From assembly GCA_030583705.1 (NCBI GenBank), contig CP129471.1:238506-302505 (forward strand): DNA of 64,000 bases, written 5' to 3'. Positions 10,805-18,327 of the stretch are shown here, one piece after another. Origin of the DNA: Patescibacteria group bacterium. Its GTDB lineage: Bacteria; Patescibacteriota; Patescibacteriia; Patescibacteriales; Patescibacteriaceae. Numbering within the stretch: the first letter of the stretch is position 1; every line of letters begins with the position of its first letter. The translations under genes were made by a program, and so were the position numbers. The notes below the pieces were generated by a model. It did no database searches. It saw only the letters and a list, made by a program, of their open reading frames with translations, and was not told the DNA's origin.

Positions 10805-11152
10805 TTAACTTTTTAAACTCTCAATTCTCTGGATTTTCATTTCCTCCAAGGATATTAAATATCTTTGGAGCTCTTTTTCAAGTTTAATTAATTTTTTTCC
10901 CGTAAATTCTTTTAAGGCTTCGATCCCTCCGTGGTAATATTCTCTTTCCAGTTGATCTATATGAAGTTGGGGAATCCTGGCGTAGTCTTCCTTCATTTTG
11001 TTAAAACTATCATCAATTTTTTTCACCTTATTCATTAGATGTTCATTATTTTGGTTTTTGTAAAAATCTTTTAATTCTTGTAGTTTTTCTTTAAGTTCTT
11101 TTTTTCTTTGATCTTCCAATGTTGGAAAAATCTTAAGATTTGAATCTGTCAT
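10805..11152 (-). CDS. Uncharacterised small helical/coiled-coil protein
   Basis: The 115-residue product is highly charged and Lys/Glu-rich. Heptad-like leucines run from about 14 to 60 and again from 80 to 112, suggesting two long helices forming a coiled coil. It has no signal peptide, membrane segment or recognisable motif. The gene lies just downstream of tRNA-Leu on the same strand and ends at a clear terminator, so it is probably read from the tRNA promoter. The pair is bracketed by the duplicated promoter block. I cannot assign a function. Confidence 0.6.
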   Translation of the reverse strand: MTDSNLKIFPTLEDQRKKELKEKLQELKDFYKNQNNEHLMNKVKKIDDSFNKMKEDYARIPQLHIDQLEREYYHGGIEALKEFTGKKLIKLEKELQRYLISLEEMKIQRIESLKS

Positions 11153-11174
11153 TTTTCTATTTTTAAGGTTTTAG

Positions 11175-11256
11175 TGCCTCGGGAGAGACTCGAACTCTCA
11201 TGGATTGCTCCGTACGATTTTGAGTCGTATGCGTATACCAATTCCGCCACCGAGGC
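11175..11256 (-). tRNA. tRNA-Leu (anticodon CAA)
   Basis: On the minus strand the acceptor stem GCCTCGG pairs with CCGAGGC. A D-arm, an anticodon stem-loop with loop CTCAAAA (anticodon CAA, reading UUG), a long class II variable arm and a TTCGAGT T-loop follow in order. The discriminator base is A and the 3' CCA is not encoded, so it must be added after transcription. The length is 82 nt. Confidence 0.93.
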
Positions 11257-11294
11257 TTATTGTCTTTAACTTTAATCTTTATCCGCTCCTCAAC

Positions 11295-11323
11295 ATAATA
11301 ATAAAAAATATCGTAATTGTCAA
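11295..11323 (-). promoter_or_regulatory. tRNA-Leu promoter (copy B of a duplicated promoter)
   Basis: On the minus strand TTGACA (11323-11318), a 17-nt spacer and TATTAT (11300-11295) lie about 40 nt upstream of the tRNA. The -35 overlaps the -35 of the oppositely directed parA promoter, so the two polymerases would compete for the site. Confidence 0.7.
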
Positions 11324-11345
11324 AGGGTGTTTTTTGCGGTATAAT
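11317..11345 (+). promoter_or_regulatory. parA promoter, leaderless
   Basis: TTGTCA (11317-11322), a 17-nt spacer and a perfect TATAAT (11340-11345) are followed by the parA ATG at 11354, 8 nt later. Transcription should start within a couple of nucleotides of the start codon, so the mRNA is leaderless or nearly so. Confidence 0.75.
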
Positions 11346-11353
11346 ATTAACCT

Positions 11354-12130
11354 ATGGGTTTAATTATTTCCATTGTTAATCAGAAAGGGGGAGTGGGTAA
11401 GACCACTACCGCCGTTAACCTGGCCGCTTATTTGGCTCAGGCGGGTAAACATGTGCTTTTGGTGGATATTGATCCCCAGGCTAATGCTACTTCTGGTATT
11501 GGTATTGATCACAAGAACCTGGAAGCTGGTGTTTATGAAGCTTTAATAGGTTTAACGGATATTTCTTCGGTTTTAAAAAGAACTTCGCATGATCGTTTAA
11601 GTATTGCACCAGCTACTATGGCTTTAGCCGGAGCCGGCATAGAACTTATTCAGGTAGATAATCGCGAACATCGTCTTTTTGATATCCTTAGTTTTGTACG
11701 TAATGATTTTGATTATATTATCATTGATGGTCCACCCTCTTTGGGACTTTTAACAGTTAATAGCTTAGTAGCGGCTGATCAGATACTGATTCCGGTACAA
11801 AGCGAATATTACGCTTTAGAAGGACTTGGACAATTACTTAATACTATTAGTCTTGTTCAAAACAATCTTAAACCAGAGTTGGGTATTATGGGGGCGGTAG
11901 TTACCATGTATGATAAGCGTACTCGTTTATCTGATGCTGTTTTAAATGAACTTTACCAGTACTTTCCGAACCGTATTTTTAGAAGTGTTATCCCTCGGTC
12001 TGTTAAATTAGCTGAATCTCCCAGTTACGGTAAATCTATTTTACATTATGATCCACAAAGCAAGGGTGGAAGAGCTTATGAAAAACTAGCAGCTGAGATT
12101 ATCCATGTAACTTCTTCTCGTTATTATTAA
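11354..12130 (+). CDS. parA: ParA/Soj chromosome-partitioning ATPase
   Basis: ParA is a deviant-Walker ATPase that binds DNA non-specifically and moves ParB-parS complexes during chromosome segregation. The 258-residue protein has the signature KGGVGKTT (residues 11-18), with the extra Lys of the ParA/MinD class. It also has the IIDGPPSLG Walker B region (about 123-131) and the DPQANAT switch. The short N-terminus, without an added DNA-binding domain, marks the chromosomal Soj type. parB follows 127 nt downstream with its own -10. A consensus promoter ends 8 nt before the ATG. Confidence 0.95.
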   Translation: MGLIISIVNQKGGVGKTTTAVNLAAYLAQAGKHVLLVDIDPQANATSGIGIDHKNLEAGVYEALIGLTDISSVLKRTSHDRLSIAPATMALAGAGIELIQVDNREHRLFDILSFVRNDFDYIIIDGPPSLGLLTVNSLVAADQILIPVQSEYYALEGLGQLLNTISLVQNNLKPELGIMGAVVTMYDKRTRLSDAVLNELYQYFPNRIFRSVIPRSVKLAESPSYGKSILHYDPQSKGGRAYEKLAAEIIHVTSSRYY

Positions 12131-12175
12131 GTATTTTTAAGCTTAAGGTGTTTTATAGACCCTTCTTGTTGGTTA

Positions 12176-12184
12176 TGTTATAAT
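12176..12184 (+). promoter_or_regulatory. Extended -10 upstream of parB
   Basis: TGT followed by TATAAT forms a full extended -10 at 12176-12184, about 74 nt before the parB ATG. No convincing -35 is visible, as is usual for extended -10 promoters. This suggests parB can be expressed separately from parA. Confidence 0.5.
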
Positions 12185-12257
12185 TTTAGGTATTAAGTTA
12201 TCTTTTAATTCTTTTCTTTTTAATTTAATTTTTCTTTATTCATTAACTCTAAACCCT

Positions 12258-13118
12258 ATGACTTCTTCAGGACTTGGTCGCGGTCTTGGCTCTCTTATTC
12301 CCAATAAGCAAGACCCGCAACCCATTAATAATCTTCAGGCTGATCTACCGGCTAATGGGAATATTAATAAAGCACCTCTTGATTTAATTAAAACCAATCC
12401 TCGTCAACCTAGGAGTAGTTTTAATGAAGCTAATCTTGAGGAGTTGGTTTCTTCAATTAAAGAATATGGTATTATCCAACCTTTAGTGGTTAATAAGACG
12501 GCGGAGGGTTATGAGTTAATTGCTGGTGAAAGAAGATTGCGGGCGGCTAAGTTAGCCGGACTTAGAGAAGTGCCGATTGTGGTAAGGGAAGCAGGGGAAC
12601 AAAAGAAATTAGAACTGGCTTTAATTGAGAACATCCAAAGACAAGACCTTAATCCAGTAGAACTAGCTATTGCTTATAAACAATTAGCTGATGAATTTAG
12701 TCTTAGTCAAGAACAGTTAGCTAAACGCCTTGGTAAGTCTCGTCCGGCAGTGGCTAATACTCTGAGAATTCTTAATTTGCCCGGTGAAATACAACTCGCT
12801 TTGGTTAACGGAGAAATTACCGAAGGTCATGCTAAAATTTTAGTTGGACTTGATTCTGAGGAAAAACAGTTTGAACTTTTTAGAAGAATTAAGGCTCGCA
12901 GATTAAAAGTAGATGAAACTATTCTTGAATCTAGACGTATGGGTGGTACTAAACAGGCGAGGGTGATGATTAATCGCGAGGATCAAGATAAGGAGTTGGT
13001 TTTAAGTCATTTTTTTGGCACTAAGGCAACGATCAGACGAGGCAGAAGAGGCGGACAGGTTATTGTGAATTTTTATAATGAAGAAGAGCTTGATGGTCTT
13101 CTTGATAAATTAAATTAA
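12258..13118 (+). CDS. parB: ParB/Spo0J chromosome-partitioning protein
   Basis: ParB is a CTP-dependent DNA clamp that loads at parS and spreads, nucleating the segregation complex with ParA. The N-terminus carries the ParA-stimulating basic stretch (GLGRGLGSLIP). The ParB/Srx CTP-binding domain follows, with GERRLRA at 90-96, then a helix-turn-helix at about 148-170 and a C-terminal dimerisation segment ending in a Gly/Arg-rich loop. The length of 286 residues is normal. I found no good parS in the window. The next gene starts 18 nt after the stop. Confidence 0.95.
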   Translation: MTSSGLGRGLGSLIPNKQDPQPINNLQADLPANGNINKAPLDLIKTNPRQPRSSFNEANLEELVSSIKEYGIIQPLVVNKTAEGYELIAGERRLRAAKLAGLREVPIVVREAGEQKKLELALIENIQRQDLNPVELAIAYKQLADEFSLSQEQLAKRLGKSRPAVANTLRILNLPGEIQLALVNGEITEGHAKILVGLDSEEKQFELFRRIKARRLKVDETILESRRMGGTKQARVMINREDQDKELVLSHFFGTKATIRRGRRGGQVIVNFYNEEELDGLLDKLN

Positions 13119-13136
13119 TATAATTAAATTAAACAT

Positions 13137-13940
13137 ATGGATTATCATGAAAATCCTTCAAAGTGGGGAGTGATTACCGTAACTTCCCTAATAACGCTAG
13201 TTGTTGTCCTAATCGTTGCCTATGGTTTTGGTTTGGGTTTTAATCAAAGAGTGGTTTCACCGACCATTGATCCTTCAGCTATAAATTCCACTTTGCCGGA
13301 TTATGAATTACCAGAGAGAGAAGTAGGAGAAGTATCTAAAGATGAAAAAGATAAGAAAATGAAAGAAATTAATCAACAAGGTTCTTCTGAAAAAATTCTT
13401 TTTACGGATGACTCAGCAAGTTACACCCTTTATTATCCAAAAAATATAACCCTAAACAGTCTTGATGAGAATGTTTTAAGATTAAACCCCTTAAGTGAAT
13501 CTATTGGTTTAATGAATGAAGCTTTTGCTCAGACGGCTAGACAAAATAAGGAAAAATTAAGCCAAGGACTATTGGGTAGTGCTACTTGGGCGGTTAAGGG
13601 TTCTCACAAATTGGTTCGTTTAAATAATGGTCAATATGCTCAGCGCTATATTTCTTTTTCCGCTTTTGATGTTTGCTCTGTTCAGTTTAGGGCGGTTTTA
13701 GAGTTTTATGATAATTTTGAACAAAGGGTAATGATTAGTCTTGAAGGACCCAGTAGCCTAAAGTCTTATTTGTCCGATTACTTCACAACCGGCAGTTGCG
13801 GTGCTAATTTCAGCCATTGGATTCATGATAATCTACCAAGTCTTTACCAAAGACTTGAAGCCGGTTCAGCACCGTATGAAGTCCAAAATTGGTATGATTC
13901 TTTTAACGAGATTGTTGATTCAGTAAAGGTGAGTTATTAA
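13137..13940 (+). CDS. Uncharacterised membrane-anchored exported protein
   Basis: The 267-residue product has one N-terminal transmembrane segment (about 15-36), a charged linker (55-85) and an external domain from about 90 to 267. That domain contains two cysteines (near 179 and 222) that could form a disulfide. No family is recognisable. The gene sits 18 nt after parB and 5 nt before the pilin-like gene, so it is probably in their transcript. The second spacing suggests it works with the pilin, perhaps as an envelope accessory factor. That is inference from position only. Confidence 0.65.
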   Translation: MDYHENPSKWGVITVTSLITLVVVLIVAYGFGLGFNQRVVSPTIDPSAINSTLPDYELPEREVGEVSKDEKDKKMKEINQQGSSEKILFTDDSASYTLYYPKNITLNSLDENVLRLNPLSESIGLMNEAFAQTARQNKEKLSQGLLGSATWAVKGSHKLVRLNNGQYAQRYISFSAFDVCSVQFRAVLEFYDNFEQRVMISLEGPSSLKSYLSDYFTTGSCGANFSHWIHDNLPSLYQRLEAGSAPYEVQNWYDSFNEIVDSVKVSY

Positions 13941-13945
13941 ACATT

Positions 13946-15046
13946 ATGTTTTTTCAGCCAAGAAAATTAAAAGGTTTTACTTTAGTGGAGCTTTTAGTGG
14001 TTATCGCTATTATTGGTCTTCTTTCCACTTTGGTTATTGTGTCTCTTGGTAATACCAGGCTTAAAGCCAGAGATTCAAAAAGAGTGGCTGATACAAAAAA
14101 TATAGTTAATGCCTTGGAGTTGTATTATGCCAACAATAACGCTTATCCAAGCTCTTTAACCCCAGGTCAGCCTTTGGTTGATCCTGGTGGAGAGGTTTTT
14201 TTAAGTGTTGTGCCTCATAACCCTTCTCCTAGATCAGATGGAGATTGTCCTGATAAAGATTATTATTATAGTTACCTTCCGACCTTGTCCGCTAATTACG
14301 CTTTATCTTTTTGTTTAGGTGAGGGTAGTGGTAATTTATCTTCTGGGGTTAATATTATTTCCAATGAAGCGGTTGTTAATAATGGGTTAATCGGTCGGTG
14401 GAAGCTTAATGAAGGAAGTGGTTCGGTAGTTAATAACTTTGGAAGTTATTCTCATCAGGGAACCTTGGTAAACAGTCCGGTTTGGACAAGTCCGGGGCCT
14501 TCTGGTAGTGGCAGTGCTTTAAGTTTTAATGGGACTAATCATTCGGTTAATGTAGGTAATGTAAGTGATTATGATCTTAGTGGACCGGCTACAGTAATGG
14601 GCTGGTTTTATATACCAAGCCCCTGGACTGGTGGGGCTCATCCTAACCTTATAAGTAAAGGAGCTAGTGCCGGGTGGGATACAAATGGTTGGAGCTTATT
14701 TGCTTTTTCCACTAATAGCATAGGAGTTGGTATGAGAAATAATTCAAATAGCCCTGTTAATAGAGTTGTTTCTTTTACAAATTCTATTTTTAATCAATGG
14801 ACGCATTTAGCCGGTACTTGGGACGGTTCTTTTATAAGGGTCTACCAGAACGGAGTACAAAGAGTTTTTGCGACTCAATTTAACAGTAATGGCGAGTTAA
14901 TTTGGCCGGCCCCAAATAGTACAAATCTTTTTATAGGTAGAAGTCCCGGTGCGGGTCATTTTGGAGGAACGATTAGTGATGTGAGAATTTATAACAGAGC
15001 TTTGTCTTTAGCTGAAATTAGAGCTATTTATGAAGCCGGATACTAA
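13946..15046 (+). CDS. Type IV pilin-like / T2SS G-like protein with C-terminal LamG domain
   Basis: The N-terminus is a class III prepilin signal: a short basic leader ending in Gly10, then FTLVELLVV, cut by prepilin peptidase and N-methylated. The usual pilin helix and a G-type periplasmic segment (YYANNNAYP near 55-63) follow. From about residue 150 to 366 the protein becomes a concanavalin/LamG-like beta sandwich, with [10 protein letters not shown] at its start, a [10 protein letters not shown] strand and a [10 protein letters not shown] end motif. Minor pilins carrying an adhesin-like tip domain are known, so surface binding is likely. The stop codon overlaps the convergent uvrB stop. 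Confidence 0.88.
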   Translation: MFFQPRKLKGFTLVELLVVIAIIGLLSTLVIVSLGNTRLKARDSKRVADTKNIVNALELYYANNNAYPSSLTPGQPLVDPGGEVFLSVVPHNPSPRSDGDCPDKDYYYSYLPTLSANYALSFCLGEGSGNLSSGVNIISNEAVVNNGLIGRWKLNEGSGSVVNNFGSYSHQGTLVNSPVWTSPGPSGSGSALSFNGTNHSVNVGNVSDYDLSGPATVMGWFYIPSPWTGGAHPNLISKGASAGWDTNGWSLFAFSTNSIGVGMRNNSNSPVNRVVSFTNSIFNQWTHLAGTWDGSFIRVYQNGVQRVFATQFNSNGELIWPAPNSTNLFIGRSPGAGHFGGTISDVRIYNRALSLAEIRAIYEAGY

Positions 15047-16848
15047 TTGATATTTTCTCTGGTTGTTGTTTTTGGTTTAATACCATGTAGCTTATTGTAT
15101 TTGTTCTGTTTAATTCTTCTTTGTTTGGTTATATCAAGAGCTTTTTTCATGGCTGGGGTTATTTTATCTCCATAGAGAATTACTTGGCCCTCTTGGTGTC
15201 TGGCGGCGCGACCAATGGTCTGGATAAGTGAGGTTTCGGTGCGTAAGAAGCCGGACATATCTGCGTCCAAAATAGCCACTAAAGAAACTTCGGGTAGGTC
15301 AAGGCCTTCTCTTAAAAGATTAATACCAACTAAAACATCATGGTCTCCTCGTCGTAGAGCCTTAAGAATTTCCACTCTCTCTAAAGTGTCTATTTCACTG
15401 TGTAGATAAGTTACTTTAATTCCTTCGTTTGACAGGTAATCTGTTAATTCTTCGGCCATTCTTTTGGTTAGGGTAGTGACCAGTGTTCTTTGTCCTTTAC
15501 GAGTTCTTATTTCTATTTCAGTAATTAAATCTTTAATTTGGTTTTCTCTGGGCCTTACTTCAACCGCTGGATCAAGTAGTCCGGTTGGCCTAATTATTTG
15601 TTCCACCACTTGTTTAGATTCTTTTATTTCATATTCGGTTGGTGTAGCACTAACATAAATTACCTGATTAATATTTTTTTCAAATTCAAGGTAATTAAGT
15701 GGGCGGTTGTCTTTAGCACTGGGTAAGCGAAAGCCAAAGTCTATTAGAGTGTCTTTACGGGAGGCATCGCCGGCGTGCATACCGCGGATTTGTGGGAGGG
15801 TAACATGAGATTCGTCTATGAATAGTAGGTAGTCTTTAGGGAAGAAGTCCATTAAAGTTTCCGGAGGTGAGCCTGGGGTGCGGCCAGATAAATGGCGTGA
15901 GTAGTTTTCAATACCAGTGCAATAGCCCGCTTGTTTAATCATCTCCAAATCATAATTGGTTTTTCTTTCCAGTCTATCTGCTTCCCCAATCCGACTATTG
16001 GTTCTTAAAATAGCTAGACGTTCTTTTAGTTCTTGTTCAATAGCTAAAATAGCTGATTCAAGTTTTGGTTCGGTGGTCATATAATGCTTAGCCGGCAGAA
16101 TACTTACCTTGGACATTTTTTCGCCGTGCTTGTCGTTAAGGGTCATTAACCAGGCGGCTTCACTGTCCGGCTGGATATTAAAGATCACTATGCTTTCTAT
16201 TTCATCCCCAAACAAATTAAGCCTAACAATATTTTCTCCGGTGGCCAGATGAATATCTACTCTGTCTCCTCGGACTCTAAATTGTCCGCGTTGAAGTTCT
16301 TTATCGTTTCTTTCATACTGGATACGGATAAGTTTTCTGAGTATATCGTTTCTTTTAATTTTTTGTCCAACAAAAAAAGCTTGACTTAAAGCCAGGTAAT
16401 CTACTTTTTCTCCCAGTCCGTAAATACAGGAAACACTGGCTACGATAATGACGTCTTCGCGGTTGATTAAGGATTGGGTGGCAGCGTGGCGCAGCCGGTC
16501 TATTTCTTCGTTAATGGTGGCTTCTTTTTCAATATAGGTATCTGTTTGGGGGATATAGGCTTCAGGTTGGTAGTAGTCATAATAAGAGACAAAATAATGG
16601 ACAGCCGCTTCCGGAAAGAATTGTTTAAATTCTCCATAGAGCTGAGCAGCCAGGGTTTTATTATGGGAAATTACTAGAGTTGGACGCTTAGTTTTGGCAA
16701 TAATATTAGCCATAGTAAAGGTCTTACCAGAGCCGGTAACACCCAAAAGAGTCTGTTTTTTATAGCCTTTACCAAGGCCTTTAACTAAAGAGTTAATTGC
16801 CTCCGGTTGATCACCGGTTGGTTTAAAAGGGGAGTGGAGGTTTAGCAT
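15043..16848 (-). CDS. uvrB: Excinuclease ABC subunit B, lacking the UVR domain
   Basis: UvrB is the damage-verifying helicase of nucleotide excision repair, passing from UvrA to UvrC. All core motifs are present: Walker A GVTGSGKT (near 36), the beta-hairpin region with [10 protein letters not shown] (near 92), SCIYGLG, a DESH box near 350, and the C-terminal helicase motif QTIGRAARH. The protein stops at 601 residues, soon after the conserved HGI.P segment. The usual 60-70 residue C-terminal extension with the coiled-coil UVR motif that contacts UvrC is missing. Its stop codon overlaps that of the pilin gene. No frameshift is visible. Confidence 0.94.
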   Translation of the reverse strand: MLNLHSPFKPTGDQPEAINSLVKGLGKGYKKQTLLGVTGSGKTFTMANIIAKTKRPTLVISHNKTLAAQLYGEFKQFFPEAAVHYFVSYYDYYQPEAYIPQTDTYIEKEATINEEIDRLRHAATQSLINREDVIIVASVSCIYGLGEKVDYLALSQAFFVGQKIKRNDILRKLIRIQYERNDKELQRGQFRVRGDRVDIHLATGENIVRLNLFGDEIESIVIFNIQPDSEAAWLMTLNDKHGEKMSKVSILPAKHYMTTEPKLESAILAIEQELKERLAILRTNSRIGEADRLERKTNYDLEMIKQAGYCTGIENYSRHLSGRTPGSPPETLMDFFPKDYLLFIDESHVTLPQIRGMHAGDASRKDTLIDFGFRLPSAKDNRPLNYLEFEKNINQVIYVSATPTEYEIKESKQVVEQIIRPTGLLDPAVEVRPRENQIKDLITEIEIRTRKGQRTLVTTLTKRMAEELTDYLSNEGIKVTYLHSEIDTLERVEILKALRRGDHDVLVGINLLREGLDLPEVSLVAILDADMSGFLRTETSLIQTIGRAARHQEGQVILYGDKITPAMKKALDITKQRRIKQNKYNKLHGIKPKTTTRENIN

Positions 16849-16853
16849 GTACT

Positions 16854-16882
16854 TGACAGATTAAGTTAAGTATGTTATTTTT
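16854..16882 (+). promoter_or_regulatory. Promoter of the alpha-CTD-like small gene
   Basis: A perfect TTGACA (16854-16859), a 17-nt spacer and an extended -10 (TGT then TATTTT, 16877-16882) lie about 42 nt before the ATG at 16924. A strong promoter for so small a gene supports its being real. Confidence 0.75.
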
Positions 16883-16923
16883 TTAATTCAAGTTAAATAT
16901 TTAAATTAAAACAATAAAAAAAG

Positions 16924-17148
16924 ATGATAAAAATGTTGGGTTCGAGGGGGTATCTTCATCGCAAGCTCCCGTCTGTTGATTACAGAGATTTAAATCTCAA
17001 CAAAAGGACAAGAGATAGTTTAGATAAGAGCCTAGGGCAAGATACCAATCTGAGTTCTTATACCATGGCTGAACTTATTAAGAAATGCGATCTTAGTGCC
17101 TTCTCAATTATGGAGCTAGAAGAAACATTAGGTATTGTGGAGAATTAA
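16924..17148 (+). CDS. Small stand-alone protein resembling the RNA polymerase alpha C-terminal domain
   Basis: The 74-residue product has no signal or membrane segment. From about residue 22 it follows the helix-hairpin-helix pattern of the RNA polymerase alpha CTD: a DLNL.KRT..SL start, a middle MAELIKKCDL helix and a final SIMELEETLG helix. In alpha CTD this fold binds UP elements and activators. A free copy could modulate transcription, but that is inference. The glycine-rich turn before the last helix is replaced by SAFSI, so the match is partial. It has its own strong promoter and terminator, which makes it a monocistronic unit. Confidence 0.55.
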   Translation: MIKMLGSRGYLHRKLPSVDYRDLNLNKRTRDSLDKSLGQDTNLSSYTMAELIKKCDLSAFSIMELEETLGIVEN

Positions 17149-17153
17149 TTTAT

Positions 17154-17179
17154 AAGGGATGTTTTTATACACATCCCTT
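17154..17179. terminator. Bidirectional terminator between convergent genes
   Basis: The arms AAGGGATGT (17154-17162) and ACATCCCTT (17171-17179) pair across an 8-nt loop and are followed by a run of T. They separate the convergent genes ending at 17148 and 17184. Confidence 0.85.
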
Positions 17180-17183
17180 TTTT

Positions 17184-18128
17184 TTATAATTCGGGTATAT
17201 CAAATTTTTGTGATAATCTTTGTATTAAAAGTTTAATCCCATTTGTCATTCTTGCTGTTTTTTGATTTTTTTCTGCGAGAATTTTTTTGGCTATATCTTT
17301 ATATCCTCTATAAATTTTTTCCTTATCTCCATGACAGTTATATCCGTAAATTGCTGATTGCAGTTCAATGGAACCTATAATTTCATTCTGAACTGAGTGA
17401 TAGTTTAACTCCTTTTTTTCCCCATTAAGATAAATTTCAATTAATTCATCGGTTGTTTTTCTATCTAAAACAATTAAGAAGCGAGGAATGTTCTTAAGTT
17501 TTCCGGGCTTAATGTTCTTAGATCTAATATATTCTATTTCCGCTAAGACTCCTGCATCTATTTCTTTTTTATTTCTAGCTATTTTCCGGTCGAGATCTTG
17601 AGAGAAAGTAACATCAATCGCCATACCTGCATTTATAAAATTCCTGATGCTTTTCTCCGAGTTATCAAATTCAGCAACTAAGTCAATGTGATTGAAGTAA
17701 TCGTCATATTTTGCTGTTTTTATTACATTTGTTTTTTCACCCAGCCAATCAGCCATTACCGATTGTTCAAAAATTATCTCTTCAATTACCGTAGATCTTT
17801 TTTTGTCTTCTAGTCTTTGGGGGTCGGTATCTCTTTTAATTATTTTCTCCTGATTAAAAACATCTTTTTCGTCTTTTTTTACTTTGTCTGCACCATATAT
17901 TCCAATAAAATCTTTTTCTCTCATAATGTTTTGTAGCATTTTTTCATCATGATACATTTCAAGTTCTTCCTCTTCTTTGTTTCTTGAGCTACTAACATCT
18001 TTTATTCCTTGGAGTTTTTTGTTTCTTATTTCGTTTATTTTAAGTACTTTTTCATAGGCCTCCGTAATTAACTTATTTTCGGTATATTCAGCCTGGCCAG
18101 AGAAGCCGTGGTCATATAGTTTTTCCAT
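17184..18128 (-). CDS. Uncharacterised protein, possible PD-(D/E)XK-like fold
   Basis: The 314-residue product has a charged helical N-terminal third (about 15-115) and a mixed alpha/beta core. The most conserved-looking parts are EEIIFEQ (about 116-122), YDDYFNHIDLVAEF (141-154) and AIDVTFS (170-176). Two acidic strands spaced like this, after a helix bearing Glu, recall restriction-endonuclease-like folds. However, the expected Lys of the E/DxK strand is Thr174, so it may be inactive or unrelated. It has no membrane segment and no informative neighbours: it is convergent with the alpha-CTD-like gene and divergent from ileS. I cannot name the family. Confidence 0.6.
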   Translation of the reverse strand: MEKLYDHGFSGQAEYTENKLITEAYEKVLKINEIRNKKLQGIKDVSSSRNKEEEELEMYHDEKMLQNIMREKDFIGIYGADKVKKDEKDVFNQEKIIKRDTDPQRLEDKKRSTVIEEIIFEQSVMADWLGEKTNVIKTAKYDDYFNHIDLVAEFDNSEKSIRNFINAGMAIDVTFSQDLDRKIARNKKEIDAGVLAEIEYIRSKNIKPGKLKNIPRFLIVLDRKTTDELIEIYLNGEKKELNYHSVQNEIIGSIELQSAIYGYNCHGDKEKIYRGYKDIAKKILAEKNQKTARMTNGIKLLIQRLSQKFDIPEL

Positions 18129-18263
18129 ATGTTTTTATCTAAAGATTAATGATTACTCTATATTTTATTATATTTTTTAACTTTAGTCAATGTTAGCAAA
18201 CAATGGTTAAAAATATTTTTTATCTAATATTAAACAAATTTTTTTAAAAAAAGTTTATTTTTT

Positions 18264-18293
18264 TTGACATTCTTACCCTTTATGCCATACAAT
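18264..18293 (+). promoter_or_regulatory. ileS promoter
   Basis: TTGACA (18264-18269), an 18-nt spacer and TACAAT (18288-18293) precede ileS. Transcription would start at about 18300, leaving a 16-28 nt leader. No T-box features are visible. Confidence 0.75.
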
Positions 18294-18327
18294 TAAAATA
18301 CTTTGTTTATTTTTAATGATTATCAAA

